From positions 62,001-126,000 of the forward strand of contig NZ_JWIG01000021.1 of the NCBI RefSeq assembly GCF_000814675.1: 64,000 nt of DNA, read 5' to 3'. Each line of letters opens with the position of its first letter. Positions within the stretch are counted from its first letter, which is position 1. The DNA is from Pseudoalteromonas distincta. Lineage in GTDB: Bacteria > Pseudomonadota > Gammaproteobacteria > Enterobacterales > Alteromonadaceae. The notes under the pieces were generated by a model that searched no databases, had not been told where the DNA came from, and saw only the letters and a list, made by a program, of their open reading frames with translations. Shown here piece after piece: positions 29,042 through 37,893 of the stretch. A program made the translations under genes and the position numbers.

Positions 29042-29184
29042 CAAATGCCCGGTAGGGCATTTGGATTTAATGTGGCTTCATTTTAGACAATTAGGTTAAC
29101 TAATATACATTACTGTTAAATTAACCTAATTGGTATTAGCACTAATGTGCTGCAATGAAACAAGAGGCGAGAAGTTCGCCTCAA
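29042..29184. promoter_or_regulatory. Three stem-loops between the TonB receptor and halogenase genes
   Basis: Reading with transcription (right to left): a 7-bp stem GAGGCGA/TCGCCTC (29164-29182) just after the receptor stop; an 11-bp inverted repeat AATTAGGTTAA/TTAACCTAATT (29089-29099, 29121-29131) with 21-base spacing; and a 9-bp stem CAAATGCCC/GGGCATTTG (29042-29063) with a GGTA loop. None has a strong T-run. They may set different mRNA levels for receptor and cytosolic genes; the middle one could instead be an operator. Confidence 0.5.
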
Positions 29185-29191
29185 ACATTAA

Positions 29192-31939
29192 TTAAAACGA
29201 TCCGCGAATACCAAACGCGTAACGTGAGCCATTATCTTCCACTGAATAAATTTGGTTAGCAAAACGACCTGTTTGTACTAACTCTTCCTCAGTGATATTG
29301 ATGCCTTCTGCAAAAATAGTGAAGTTTTCGTTAATATCGTAGCTTGCACTAATATCCCACTGGCCGTACGTTTCTACGTTCACTGGTTCACCATTGAAGC
29401 CGTTATCAACTAAGCGTAAAAAGCCTTCACGGTTGTTAAATGCAACACGTGCTTGCCAGTTGTCTTGCTCATAAAACAATACTAAGTTTTGTGAATCGCC
29501 CAAACCTTCTAGTGCAAATGTTTGAGTTGTATCATCACCTACACTAATGTCGCTATTCACAACAGTCGCATTGGCAATAAAACCAAAGCCATTTTCAAAC
29601 ATGTGAGTAACACCCACTTCGAAGCCGGTTACAGTTGCAGACTCACCATTTTGAGGACGGCTTACAGTGTAAACTTCTGAGCTACCAATAAGTTCGTCAT
29701 CTGTTTGGTCTGTACATGTAGTACACGCAAAATCAGGACCTGAACGGTCAGACATTTCGTATGTTTCTGCACCCGTTAACGTAACAATAAAGTCGTCAAC
29801 TTCTTTACTAAATACTGCAAAGCTAAATAAGTTAGCATCGTTGTAGTACCACTCGTAAGAGATATCCCAGTTTTCTGATTGGAATGGTTTAAGTGCTGGA
29901 TTACCACCACTTGCCGTTAAGTTTTGACGACGTGGCTCGTTAAAGTTTGTCGCAGGAGATAACTGAGACATAGTTGGACGAGTAATACTATCGTACGCGG
30001 CAAAACGTAAAATCATATTATCTTGTAGCTCAAGCTTAACGTTGAAAGACGGTAGTAAGTTTGAGTAGCTAGTACCTTGTTCAATATTAGTCGCAGGGCC
30101 AAATACGTTAGCAAACAATGTCGCATCTGAAGTTGGTATAACATCGCTAATAAAGCTTTGTATTGCAGCAACTTCAATATCGGTTTCTGAGTAACGAGCA
30201 CCCATATTAACGGTTACTGGCATATCAGCTAAATCAAAACCAAGCGTAAAGTCCATGTATAAGCTAGTGATGTCTTCGTTAATTGTGTAACGGTTATTTT
30301 GTAGCGTTGGCTCTACTGGGAAACCTTGATCGGCTAAGTAATCAAGCATTTTATCGCCGTCGTAGCTATAAAATGTATCGATCAAACCAGGGAAGTAATT
30401 ACTCGCTGTATATGCTTCAAAATCAATTTCATCAAGCGGTGCTTGTGTACCGTAACCACAAAATTGACATTGGCTACCAAATACTTGGAAGCTTGATTTT
30501 TCACGCTCTTGGCGATAAGCACCAAAGTTAATACGCTCTACTGGGCCTTTATCTGGCACGTATTCAAAATCGGCTTTTACTTCAGTGATTTCATCTTCAT
30601 CAGTAAATTGGTTACCAATTTCGTTGTAGTGAAGACGCGCTAGGCTTGGATCTGGCAATGAACCATTTTCAAAGCCATCATGCTGTACGGTAGGGATGCT
30701 GCCTGTACCGTCAAAGCTATAGCTGTTAATAATACCCACTACGTTAAAACGATCATTACCTGCACGGTCGTTTTCAGCTGTTGAGCGAGATACATCAAAT
30801 TTTGCTTTTAGTGACTCGTTTACTTGCCAGTCAACATTAATACCAAATGCTTTGTTGGTTACGTCACGTGAGTTACGTGTATGTGATACAAAGTCGCTTG
30901 CAGGGTCGCCACTTGGTGCACCTAAACCAACTTCTTGAGAGAAAGTTAAAAGCGTACCCGTTTCAGCATGAATTGTTGCGCTGCCTACACGGTCTGGTTC
31001 GAACCAAGATGCTAAATCACGCACTGACGAATCAACTTCAAATTTTGAAATCATGCCATCAACCGTAATCGTAACATCGTCAGATGGTGCATATTGAAGT
31101 ACTAAACTTGCGTTTGTTCGTTCACGGTCTTGCTCATCAACTACTTGGTCCCAGTTACGTGGAATGTAGGCATTTTCAAACAATACACCATCAGTTGGGT
31201 TAGAGATTGTTTGGCCACCGCGCCAACCAGCCGTTAAAATTTGGTTGTTTTGAAGTTTACGTTGTTGATTAGTGATGGCAAAAAGCACACCTAGCTTGTC
31301 ATCGTTAAACGTATTACTTATTAAGAATGATGTTGATGGAGATACTTCTTCAGAAAGGCTTTCGTACATACCTTTAACTGAACCTAAAATATGTAAACCA
31401 CCAAAATCAAAAGGACGTGCTGTAGTTACGTTAACCGTACCACCAATGCCGCCTTCTTGAAGCGTTGCTGTATTACTTTTATAAATATCAGCACCGGTGA
31501 TTTGATCTGCCGCTAATACATCAAAATTAAATTCACGACCTGCACTGTCTGTCGCAATTTGACGACCATTAACAAGTACAGTATTAAATTGTGGACCAAA
31601 ACCACGAATAGTTACCGCTTGGCCTTCACCACCACTGCGGTCAATTGCTACACCTGTAATACGTTGCAGAGACTCTGCTACGTTTAAATCAGGAAATTTA
31701 CCAAGATCTTCTGCTTTAATCCCGTCTGTAACAACATTAGATGCTTTTTTATCTAACATTGATGAACGTAAGCTGCTGCGGATACCCGTTACTGCGATAA
31801 CTTCAACATCTTCATTTACTACTGTAGGCGTATTGCCTTCAGCGCCTTGAGCTGCAACGCTTCCGCTTGCCAATATACCAGTGATAGCAATACTGAGCGC
31901 GGTTTTCTTGTTGAACGATAACTTATTGTTAATTATCAT
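29192..31939 (-). CDS. TonB-dependent outer-membrane receptor (carbohydrate type)
   Basis: The 915-residue protein starts with a signal peptide (to about residue 30, GSVAAQG), then a TonB-box-like VEVIAVTGIRSSLRSSM, a plug domain (LGKFPDLNVAESLQRITGVAIDRSGGEGQAVTIRGFGPQFNTVLVNGR) and a 22-strand barrel ending in an aromatic residue (GIRGSF). The Pxxx-DxNVAESLQRxxGVxIxR plug is that of the Xanthomonas/Caulobacter-type TBDR subfamily used for sugars. No N-terminal signalling (STN) domain is present. Its position between galM and the halogenase-symporter-galactosidase genes suggests import of an alpha-galactoside. Confidence 0.93.
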   Translation of the reverse strand: MIINNKLSFNKKTALSIAITGILASGSVAAQGAEGNTPTVVNEDVEVIAVTGIRSSLRSSMLDKKASNVVTDGIKAEDLGKFPDLNVAESLQRITGVAIDRSGGEGQAVTIRGFGPQFNTVLVNGRQIATDSAGREFNFDVLAADQITGADIYKSNTATLQEGGIGGTVNVTTARPFDFGGLHILGSVKGMYESLSEEVSPSTSFLISNTFNDDKLGVLFAITNQQRKLQNNQILTAGWRGGQTISNPTDGVLFENAYIPRNWDQVVDEQDRERTNASLVLQYAPSDDVTITVDGMISKFEVDSSVRDLASWFEPDRVGSATIHAETGTLLTFSQEVGLGAPSGDPASDFVSHTRNSRDVTNKAFGINVDWQVNESLKAKFDVSRSTAENDRAGNDRFNVVGIINSYSFDGTGSIPTVQHDGFENGSLPDPSLARLHYNEIGNQFTDEDEITEVKADFEYVPDKGPVERINFGAYRQEREKSSFQVFGSQCQFCGYGTQAPLDEIDFEAYTASNYFPGLIDTFYSYDGDKMLDYLADQGFPVEPTLQNNRYTINEDITSLYMDFTLGFDLADMPVTVNMGARYSETDIEVAAIQSFISDVIPTSDATLFANVFGPATNIEQGTSYSNLLPSFNVKLELQDNMILRFAAYDSITRPTMSQLSPATNFNEPRRQNLTASGGNPALKPFQSENWDISYEWYYNDANLFSFAVFSKEVDDFIVTLTGAETYEMSDRSGPDFACTTCTDQTDDELIGSSEVYTVSRPQNGESATVTGFEVGVTHMFENGFGFIANATVVNSDISVGDDTTQTFALEGLGDSQNLVLFYEQDNWQARVAFNNREGFLRLVDNGFNGEPVNVETYGQWDISASYDINENFTIFAEGINITEEELVQTGRFANQIYSVEDNGSRYAFGIRGSF

Positions 31940-32001
31940 TTTTTAAAAACTCCTGATTGTGTGTAGTCGTTGTGTCGTTGTGGTAGTGCGTATAGTTTCA
32001 A

Positions 32002-32018
32002 ATACTATTTATATTATA
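32002..32018 (-). promoter_or_regulatory. AT-rich dyad motif upstream of the TonB receptor
   Basis: On the minus strand this 17-mer reads TATAATATAAATAGTAT. It is identical to the plus-strand sequence at 33160-33176 upstream of galM. It is a near palindrome (12 of 16 positions) of the form ATAnTATnnATAnTAT and lies 63 bases before the receptor start. It is a candidate operator of a local sugar regulator. Confidence 0.5.
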
Positions 32019-32126
32019 AATACTTTAAACCGGCAAAAAGTGCAACCTTTTCCTTAATTATGGATAGCATTTAATTACCGTATATTTTCTTTTGATTTTC
32101 TTTTAATTAACATTAAAGAGCTGTAT

Positions 32127-33107
32127 TCACTCAGAAAAAGCGTAAATAATAACCTGTTCGTATTTCTCTGCTGGCAATAAATTAGCCTTTGGAAAATTTT
32201 CACGATTTGGCGCATCTGGCCAATTTTGCGCTTCAAAACACAAGGCTTGCCGTGCTTTAAAAGGCGAACCAACAAAGTTTGCGGTATAAAGCTGCATGCC
32301 TGGCTGCGTACTTTTAAGGGTTAAACTAACGTTCGTGTGTGGCGAAGTTAATGTAGCCATCGTCTTTAAACTGCTGTCATCATTAAAAATATAGCAGTGA
32401 TCAAAGCCATTTCCAGCTTCTAGCTGAGGATGAACGGCGCTTAAGGCCTCACCAACTTGAGCTGGCTTAGTAAAGTCAAAGCAGGTACCGAAAACTAAAG
32501 CGGCTTCATTAAGTGGAATACTAGTTGTATCAATAGGAAGGTAGTGACTGGTATTAATTTGAACAAGATGCTCATTAATTGATTCACTACTATCAAGATT
32601 AAAGTAGCAATGGTTAGTAAAGTTAACGAGCGTTTCTTTATTGGTTATCGCTTTAAAGTGCAGAGTAAGCTCGCCGTTTTTAGCGCTAATAGTTTGCCAA
32701 ACCTGCAACTCACCGGGGAAACCTTGTTCGCCGTCGGGCGAGCAATAATAAAGCTCAACTTCACTTTCAGTTTGTTTAGTTACTTGCCAAAGTACTTTAT
32801 TAAAACCTTTAACACCGCCATGTAGGCTATTAGGACCGTTATTTGCCTCTAGTTGATACTGCGTACCAGATAAGTTAAAACGCCCCTTTGCAATACGATT
32901 AGCGTATCGACCTACTGTAGCGCCTAAGTAAAATGGGTTTTCAAGATAGTATTGAGGATCATCGACGCTAAGCGTCATTTCTTGTTTTTTAAATTTAATG
33001 CTTTTTATTATTGCGCCAAACGGCAAAATTTCAGCTGCTAAATTCTTACCATCACTGAGCTGAATAACTTGTAAAGGCTGGTTACTGGCAATAGATGTCA
33101 CACGCAT
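32127..33107 (-). CDS. galM: Aldose 1-epimerase (galactose mutarotase)
   Basis: Interconverts alpha and beta anomers of galactose or glucose. The 326-residue protein has the family features: GATVGRYANRIAKGRF, NGPNSLHGGVKGFNKVLW with the catalytic His, NHCYFNL with the second His, GFDHCYIF and FEAQNWPDAPNRENFP carrying the catalytic Glu. No signal peptide. Galactosidase products released as the alpha anomer need mutarotation, which suits the locus. It has its own operator-like motif upstream. Confidence 0.93.
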   Translation of the reverse strand: MRVTSIASNQPLQVIQLSDGKNLAAEILPFGAIIKSIKFKKQEMTLSVDDPQYYLENPFYLGATVGRYANRIAKGRFNLSGTQYQLEANNGPNSLHGGVKGFNKVLWQVTKQTESEVELYYCSPDGEQGFPGELQVWQTISAKNGELTLHFKAITNKETLVNFTNHCYFNLDSSESINEHLVQINTSHYLPIDTTSIPLNEAALVFGTCFDFTKPAQVGEALSAVHPQLEAGNGFDHCYIFNDDSSLKTMATLTSPHTNVSLTLKSTQPGMQLYTANFVGSPFKARQALCFEAQNWPDAPNRENFPKANLLPAEKYEQVIIYAFSE

Positions 33108-33519
33108 ACTCCAATCAAATTACCGAATTAACATTTTGTGTTATAACGGCGCAACAATATATAATATAAATAGTATATAATTGAAGCCTGCAACTCAATC
33201 TAAATACGTTAAAATTTCTCGACAAAAATTTACAGCTGCCATTATTTATTTACACGAGGCGAGTAGATTGAATATTTATCGTTTTTACCCCCTAAGCCCC
33301 ACCTAATTAACCATCAAATAAAAAGTTCAATGCAATTGTAGACTTAAGCAACTCAATTAATTGGCATATGTTAAGTTTTTATTAAACCTCTCTTTTATTT
33401 GGAAAATTATCAGTCCTAGTTTGTTTAGTTGATGTCTGCACCATTTAATCCAGCTTAATCGCTGCGTGTGCACTTTGTTTTTAGTATTTATAAACATTAA
33501 CTGAGAGAAGAAAGGAATT
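33108..33519. promoter_or_regulatory. Divergent intergenic region between galM and second TonB receptor
   Basis: A 412-bp AT-rich region. At 33160-33176 is TATAATATAAATAGTAT, an exact inverted copy of the motif upstream of the first receptor, 53 bases before galM. The right part must hold the promoter of the second receptor; no consensus was recognised. There is no credible open reading frame. Confidence 0.5.
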
Positions 33520-36216
33520 ATGATCCCATTTAAACTTAATAAACTGAGCATATTAGTTGGCGCTGTATCTGGCACATTTGTATTAGCAAGCAGCCCTATA
33601 CATGCAGCTCAAAGTGATAAAGTTCAGCAAGAAATGGAAGCGATCACGGTAACAGGCTACCGCTCTAACCTAGCCCGTAGTAAAGAACTCAAAAAAAATG
33701 CCATTGGCTCGCAAGACAGCATACTCGCTGAAGACATTGGCGAATTCCCTGATGCTAACTTAGCAGAGTCATTACAGCGAGTACCGGGTGTATCTATTTC
33801 GCGTGACTCAGGTGAAGGTCGTCAAATATCGCTACGTGGCTTGGGTCCTAATTTTACACGCACACGCTTAAATGGCATGGAAGCACTTTTTACAAGCGAT
33901 TCAGGTATTGACCAACGTGGCGGTGCATCCCGCTCTCGAGATTTTGATTTCAGTATTTTTGCCTCAGAACTATTTAATCGCGTAGATGTGTATAAATCGT
34001 ATGATGCATCATTAGATGAAGGGGGTATTGCCGGTACTGTTGATTTACATACTGCAAAACCTTTTGATAATTCTGAAGAAGGGCTACAAGGAGCTGTAAG
34101 TGTAAAAGGTATTTATAATGATAGAACAGAGCATTCAGACCCTCGCTTTGCTGGTTTGTTATCAAATACTTGGGGGAATTTTGGTGCGCTCGTATCGGTT
34201 GCTTATTCTGAAGTAGATACAATTGAAGAAGGCTATCATGTGTGGTCTTGGAAACAAGCGAGCTTTGGTGATGATAATGTTGCAGATTCAGTTGATGGCG
34301 ATATCAAAAACCGCTTAGTTAACGCCACGGGCAATGACCGAGTGTTTGTATCTCGCGCTAATAACATTGCATCTTGGGCTAATACACGTAAACGTACCGG
34401 TATTACCGCTGCATTTCAGTGGCAACCTTCTGATGCAATGTCTTTTGATTTAGATATTTTATACGGGAAGCTATCTAACGATCGCATTGAAAATCAATTA
34501 TCAACAGCGGGCACAAACGCATTTACTGGCGATGTGACGGCAAATCAATTACTCGTTGATGCAGCCATTGAAGGTGACGATTTAGTATACGCCTCATTTG
34601 AAGGTCTTGATTTACGTACCGAGTCAAAAGTGAGTTTTGGCGAAACTGATTTTCACCAAATATCACTCAGTGGTAATTTTGAACTAACCGATAAACTATA
34701 CATGACAACCATGTTTGGTTTATCAAAATCTACTTTTGAGCAGCCTATAAACGATAAAGTTTTTAGTGAATCTGTCGATCATGCGTTTTCTGTTGATTGG
34801 CGCAATGCTAAATTTGGTCAAAATACTTACGACTTCGATATTACCGACATCGACCAGTGGGCATTAATGCGAACTGATGTCCGCGAAGATGAAATAAGCA
34901 ATGAATACAACACGTATCAAGTTGATTTTAATTACGAACTTAATGATGTGCACTCATTTAAGTTTGGTCTTCAGTCTAAAAACTATCAATCAGATGGTTT
35001 TGAACGCAGAGACCGTGTTGATTGGGAAAATGACCCAAATTCACCTGAAGCTGTTTTTCAACTAACTAGTATTCCAATTTTACATGACTATGTTATTGCA
35101 GATAACCAAGCTACTTTTGAGCGTGTTGTTGCAACAGGTTTAATTTCTCGCGAGTTAGACGCCTCTCATAATCGCCCTGGTACTGTATATCAAATTGAAG
35201 AAGATACTATTGGGGTTTATGCACAGTATGTATGGAACACCGAAATAAGTAACTTCCCAATTAGAGGTAACTTAGGTTTACGTTGGTACGAAACTGAACA
35301 AACATCGAGCGGGGAAGTTAATACTGGAACAGGTTTTGAACAAATTGAATTTAGTAAAACCTATTCCGATTTACTACCAAGCTTAAATGTTGTTGCTGAT
35401 ATTTCTGATAATTGGTTAGTACGCTTTGGTGCAAATCGCAATATTTCTCGACCTAATTTAAATCAATTAAAGGCCGCAGGACAAGTGGGTGTTGCAGATC
35501 AATTTATTAGTGCTGGTAACCCTAACTTAGAGCGCTTTGTTGCTGATTCATTCGAAACATCATTTGAGTTTTATGGTGATTCGTCAAGCTTAGCTATTGC
35601 AGTGTTTCATAAAGATATGGAGTCATTTATTGTCCAGCAATCAGTGACTCTACCTTATGAGCAAACGGGTTACCCTCTAGAGTTTTTAGATTTTGACCCT
35701 CGCGTAAATCCGCAATCTGAGTTTACCGTTTCACAACCGATAAATGGTGATTCTACAGATGTCACTGGTTTAGAAGTTGCGTTTCAAATGGACTTTGATT
35801 TTTTACCAGAGCCTTTTAATTACTTCGGTATGCTCGGTAATGTAACCATTGCTGATGGCGAAACTATTTTATTTAACGAAGGTGAACGCATAAGCGTTAC
35901 TCCTCCTGGCTTATCTGAGCTGTCTCACAATTTTACCCTTTACTATGAAACGCCGCATTGGGGCATGCGTGTATCGAGCTCTTATCGTGATGAATATATT
36001 ACAGGGGAAGGCTCAGAGCAAAACATTGTTGCAGGATACGATGAAACAACGTTTGTTGATTTTAAATCGTTCATGAATATTACCGAGCAAGTAAAAATAA
36101 CCTTTGAAGCAACAAATTTAACGGATGAAGCAATTCGCCAATTCCTTGATCACAGAACTCAATCTTACTCACAAAGTGGTCGTAATTTTGCGTTAGGTAT
36201 GTCATATAAATTTTAG
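33520..36216 (+). CDS. TonB-dependent outer-membrane receptor, second locus
   Basis: An 898-residue receptor with signal peptide (cleavage near residue 30, SPIHAA), TonB-box-like MEAITVTGYRSNLARS, plug domain (FPDANLAESLQRVPGVSISRDSGEGRQISLRGLGPNFTRTRLNG) and C-terminal barrel ending GMSYKF. It is of the same TBDR subfamily as the receptor at 29192-31939 but only distantly alike over the barrel, so the ligand probably differs. It lacks an STN signalling domain. A metallophosphatase gene follows after 54 bases with a hairpin between, suggesting that the imported ligand carries a phosphate or diphosphate group. Confidence 0.92.
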   Translation: MIPFKLNKLSILVGAVSGTFVLASSPIHAAQSDKVQQEMEAITVTGYRSNLARSKELKKNAIGSQDSILAEDIGEFPDANLAESLQRVPGVSISRDSGEGRQISLRGLGPNFTRTRLNGMEALFTSDSGIDQRGGASRSRDFDFSIFASELFNRVDVYKSYDASLDEGGIAGTVDLHTAKPFDNSEEGLQGAVSVKGIYNDRTEHSDPRFAGLLSNTWGNFGALVSVAYSEVDTIEEGYHVWSWKQASFGDDNVADSVDGDIKNRLVNATGNDRVFVSRANNIASWANTRKRTGITAAFQWQPSDAMSFDLDILYGKLSNDRIENQLSTAGTNAFTGDVTANQLLVDAAIEGDDLVYASFEGLDLRTESKVSFGETDFHQISLSGNFELTDKLYMTTMFGLSKSTFEQPINDKVFSESVDHAFSVDWRNAKFGQNTYDFDITDIDQWALMRTDVREDEISNEYNTYQVDFNYELNDVHSFKFGLQSKNYQSDGFERRDRVDWENDPNSPEAVFQLTSIPILHDYVIADNQATFERVVATGLISRELDASHNRPGTVYQIEEDTIGVYAQYVWNTEISNFPIRGNLGLRWYETEQTSSGEVNTGTGFEQIEFSKTYSDLLPSLNVVADISDNWLVRFGANRNISRPNLNQLKAAGQVGVADQFISAGNPNLERFVADSFETSFEFYGDSSSLAIAVFHKDMESFIVQQSVTLPYEQTGYPLEFLDFDPRVNPQSEFTVSQPINGDSTDVTGLEVAFQMDFDFLPEPFNYFGMLGNVTIADGETILFNEGERISVTPPGLSELSHNFTLYYETPHWGMRVSSSYRDEYITGEGSEQNIVAGYDETTFVDFKSFMNITEQVKITFEATNLTDEAIRQFLDHRTQSYSQSGRNFALGMSYKF

Positions 36217-36230
36217 CTCTCACCTCTTAA

Positions 36231-36250
36231 CTGGCTGCTTTTGCAGCCAG
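36231..36250 (+). promoter_or_regulatory. Intercistronic hairpin between receptor and phosphatase genes
   Basis: An 8-bp GC-rich stem CTGGCTGC/GCAGCCAG with a TTTT loop, 15 bases after the receptor stop codon. The next bases TGATTTTAAGGA hold the phosphatase ribosome site. It probably tunes the ratio of the two products rather than ending transcription. Confidence 0.6.
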
Positions 36251-36270
36251 TGATTTTAAGGAAAAAAGTT

Positions 36271-37155
36271 ATGAAAAAATACACTGTTTCATTTCTCATT
36301 AATTTATTACTGCTTTTAGTTTGCTGCCCATCAATTGCTGAAAATGACTCATTTACTTTAGGTGTTATTGCCGATTGCCAATATGCAGAACAAGCCAATA
36401 AAGGTACTCGACACTATACATCTTGCCCTCAAAAATTGAGTTCGGCAGTTGAGCAATTTAATGCTCTGCCTTTATCGGGTGTATTGCATTTAGGCGACTT
36501 TATCGACCGTGAATTTAAAAGTTTTACGCCGTTAAATACAATATCATCGTCGCTTAATACTCCCCTTTATCATGTTTTAGGAAACCATGAATTCTCGGTA
36601 GATGATAAGTTTAAAATGCGCATACCTAACACTTTAAACATGCCATCTCGCTATTACAGTTTTGAAATAAACAACTGGCTCTTTATCGCATTAGATGGCA
36701 ACGATGTGAGCACTTACGCATGGCCTAAAAATAGTAAAAAACATCAACAAAATATGACCTTGTTTAACTCTCAATATAAAGGGCACGAAGATTGGAATGG
36801 CGCAATTGGTATAAAACAACTTAAGTGGTTAGAAGAAAAACTAAAAGTAGCGCAAGTAAAAGAGCAACCTGTTGTACTACTGAGTCACTTCCCTATCTTT
36901 CCTGAAAACAACCATAACCTATGGAACGCGCAAGAAGTGCTAACCCTTATTAGCCAGTATTCAACCGTTAAAGCATGGTTTAATGGTCATAACCATGTAG
37001 GTAATTACGCAAAAAAAGACGGCATTCACTTTGTAACTTTTCATGCGATGCTTGATACCGATACAACTGCATTTAGCACTCTTGAATTTTCGCCAACCCA
37101 ACTTAAAATTAATGGTCAAGGGAGGCAGCCTTCAATGGTTCTTCCCATTAAATAA
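36271..37155 (+). CDS. Exported metallophosphatase resembling ADP-ribose/CDP-alcohol diphosphatase
   Basis: A 294-residue calcineurin-like phosphoesterase with signal peptide (MKKYTVSFLINLLLLLVCCPSIA). Metal-site motifs in order are IADCQY (Gln replacing the usual DxH His), HLGDFID, LGNHE, LSHFPIF and NGHNHVG. The DxQY variant, the GTRHYTSCPQKL stretch and the YYSFEINNWLFIALDGNDVS segment resemble the Mn-dependent ADP-ribose/CDP-alcohol diphosphatase (ADPRM) subfamily. The ATG at 36271, with AAGGA upstream, gives the signal peptide. Periplasmic location next to a TonB receptor suggests cleavage of an imported nucleotide diphosphate or phosphodiester. Confidence 0.75.
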   Translation: MKKYTVSFLINLLLLLVCCPSIAENDSFTLGVIADCQYAEQANKGTRHYTSCPQKLSSAVEQFNALPLSGVLHLGDFIDREFKSFTPLNTISSSLNTPLYHVLGNHEFSVDDKFKMRIPNTLNMPSRYYSFEINNWLFIALDGNDVSTYAWPKNSKKHQQNMTLFNSQYKGHEDWNGAIGIKQLKWLEEKLKVAQVKEQPVVLLSHFPIFPENNHNLWNAQEVLTLISQYSTVKAWFNGHNHVGNYAKKDGIHFVTFHAMLDTDTTAFSTLEFSPTQLKINGQGRQPSMVLPIK

Positions 37156-37215
37156 CCGCAATAAAACGAAGATAACCTATGGCTCTATATAATAACGCGT
37201 ACAAGGAGAGGATTA

Positions 37216-37246
37216 GCGTGACTAGGGAACTTAGTCACGCATTTTT
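37216..37246 (+). terminator. Terminator of the receptor-phosphatase operon
   Basis: A 9-bp perfect stem GCGTGACTA/TAGTCACGC with a 7-base loop, followed by ATTTTT on the plus strand. The stop codon of the converging sigma-factor gene lies inside the right arm. Confidence 0.8.
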
Positions 37247-37750
37247 GGCACTTATGTAGCTATGCAATTGCTCAATAGCACTTTGCATTTGGCGGCTTAT
37301 ATCACCTAGGCTAAACCCTGTTGCCACTTTAATTTGTTGATATGTTTCACCATGAATACGACTACGTACAATAAGGTCTCGCTGCTTATCTGTAAGCGTA
37401 TTCATCGCATCTGAAATATATTCAATTCGCAAATTCATACTACATAGATCCTCAGGGCTACCTTGCGTACATAGTGGCTCATCAATATTATCGCGGGTAT
37501 CGTCTAAAAAATGTTGAGTGTTTTTAAAGCGAGAACGATAATTTAAACCAATGTTAATAGCTGAACGAAGCAGATAAGCTTTCGGAAACTCTATTTTATC
37601 AATATGCTGATGCGATAACATATTACTAAATGCTTCTTGCACTAAATCTTCATGATCGCTAAGGCTTGCCCCAAAAAAATCACGGACTCTACGGTTTAGT
37701 TCACCGTTGTGCTCGGTATATAACTTTTCAAAAAATGATTCGATAATCAT
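37235..37750 (-). CDS. ECF-type RNA polymerase sigma factor, without an adjacent anti-sigma gene
   Basis: A 171-residue sigma-70-family protein with region 2 (HEDLVQEAFSNMLSH and FPKAYLLRSAINIGLNYRSRFK) and region 4 (MNTLTDKQRDLIVRSRIHGETYQQIKVATGFSLGDISRQMQSAIEQL, helix-turn-helix). It resembles the FecI/iron-starvation ECF group, but no FecR-like anti-sigma lies beside it and the adjacent receptor has no signalling domain. It converges on the receptor-phosphatase operon, with its stop inside their terminator. Its AAGG ribosome site is paired in a predicted four-way-junction structure, so control may be at translation. Confidence 0.88.
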   Translation of the reverse strand: MIIESFFEKLYTEHNGELNRRVRDFFGASLSDHEDLVQEAFSNMLSHQHIDKIEFPKAYLLRSAINIGLNYRSRFKNTQHFLDDTRDNIDEPLCTQGSPEDLCSMNLRIEYISDAMNTLTDKQRDLIVRSRIHGETYQQIKVATGFSLGDISRQMQSAIEQLHSYISAKNA

Positions 37751-37751
37751 A

Positions 37752-37883
37752 AAATGACCTTAAAAACCTCTTAATTCAAAAGTAAAAACAACTGTGTTAG
37801 CAGTTGTATTTAAGAGGATTAATTTAGCATTCAATTATGCTAAGAATATGACAAACCAAGCGTTTGTCACTAAAAGGTCATTT
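37752..37883 (-). ncRNA. Cloverleaf-like structured leader of the ECF sigma gene (candidate cis-regulatory RNA)
   Basis: The 142-bp gap before the sigma gene contains four nested or adjacent perfect stems: an outer 10-bp stem (37752-37761 with 37874-37883, AAATGACCTT/AAGGTCATTT), and inside it three hairpins: 37767-37774/37810-37817 (8 bp) topped by 37788-37794/37801-37807 (7 bp); 37824-37830/37837-37843 (7 bp); 37849-37856/37862-37869 (8 bp). Junction linkers are 5, 6, 5 and 4 bases. In the sigma-gene mRNA the outer 3' arm is AAGGUCAUUU, holding the AAGG ribosome site one base before UUAUG spacing ends, so pairing would hide it. I know no named family with this layout. A small mobile repeat or DNA-binding site are alternatives. 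Confidence 0.55.
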
Positions 37884-37893
37884 ATTAGCTAAG

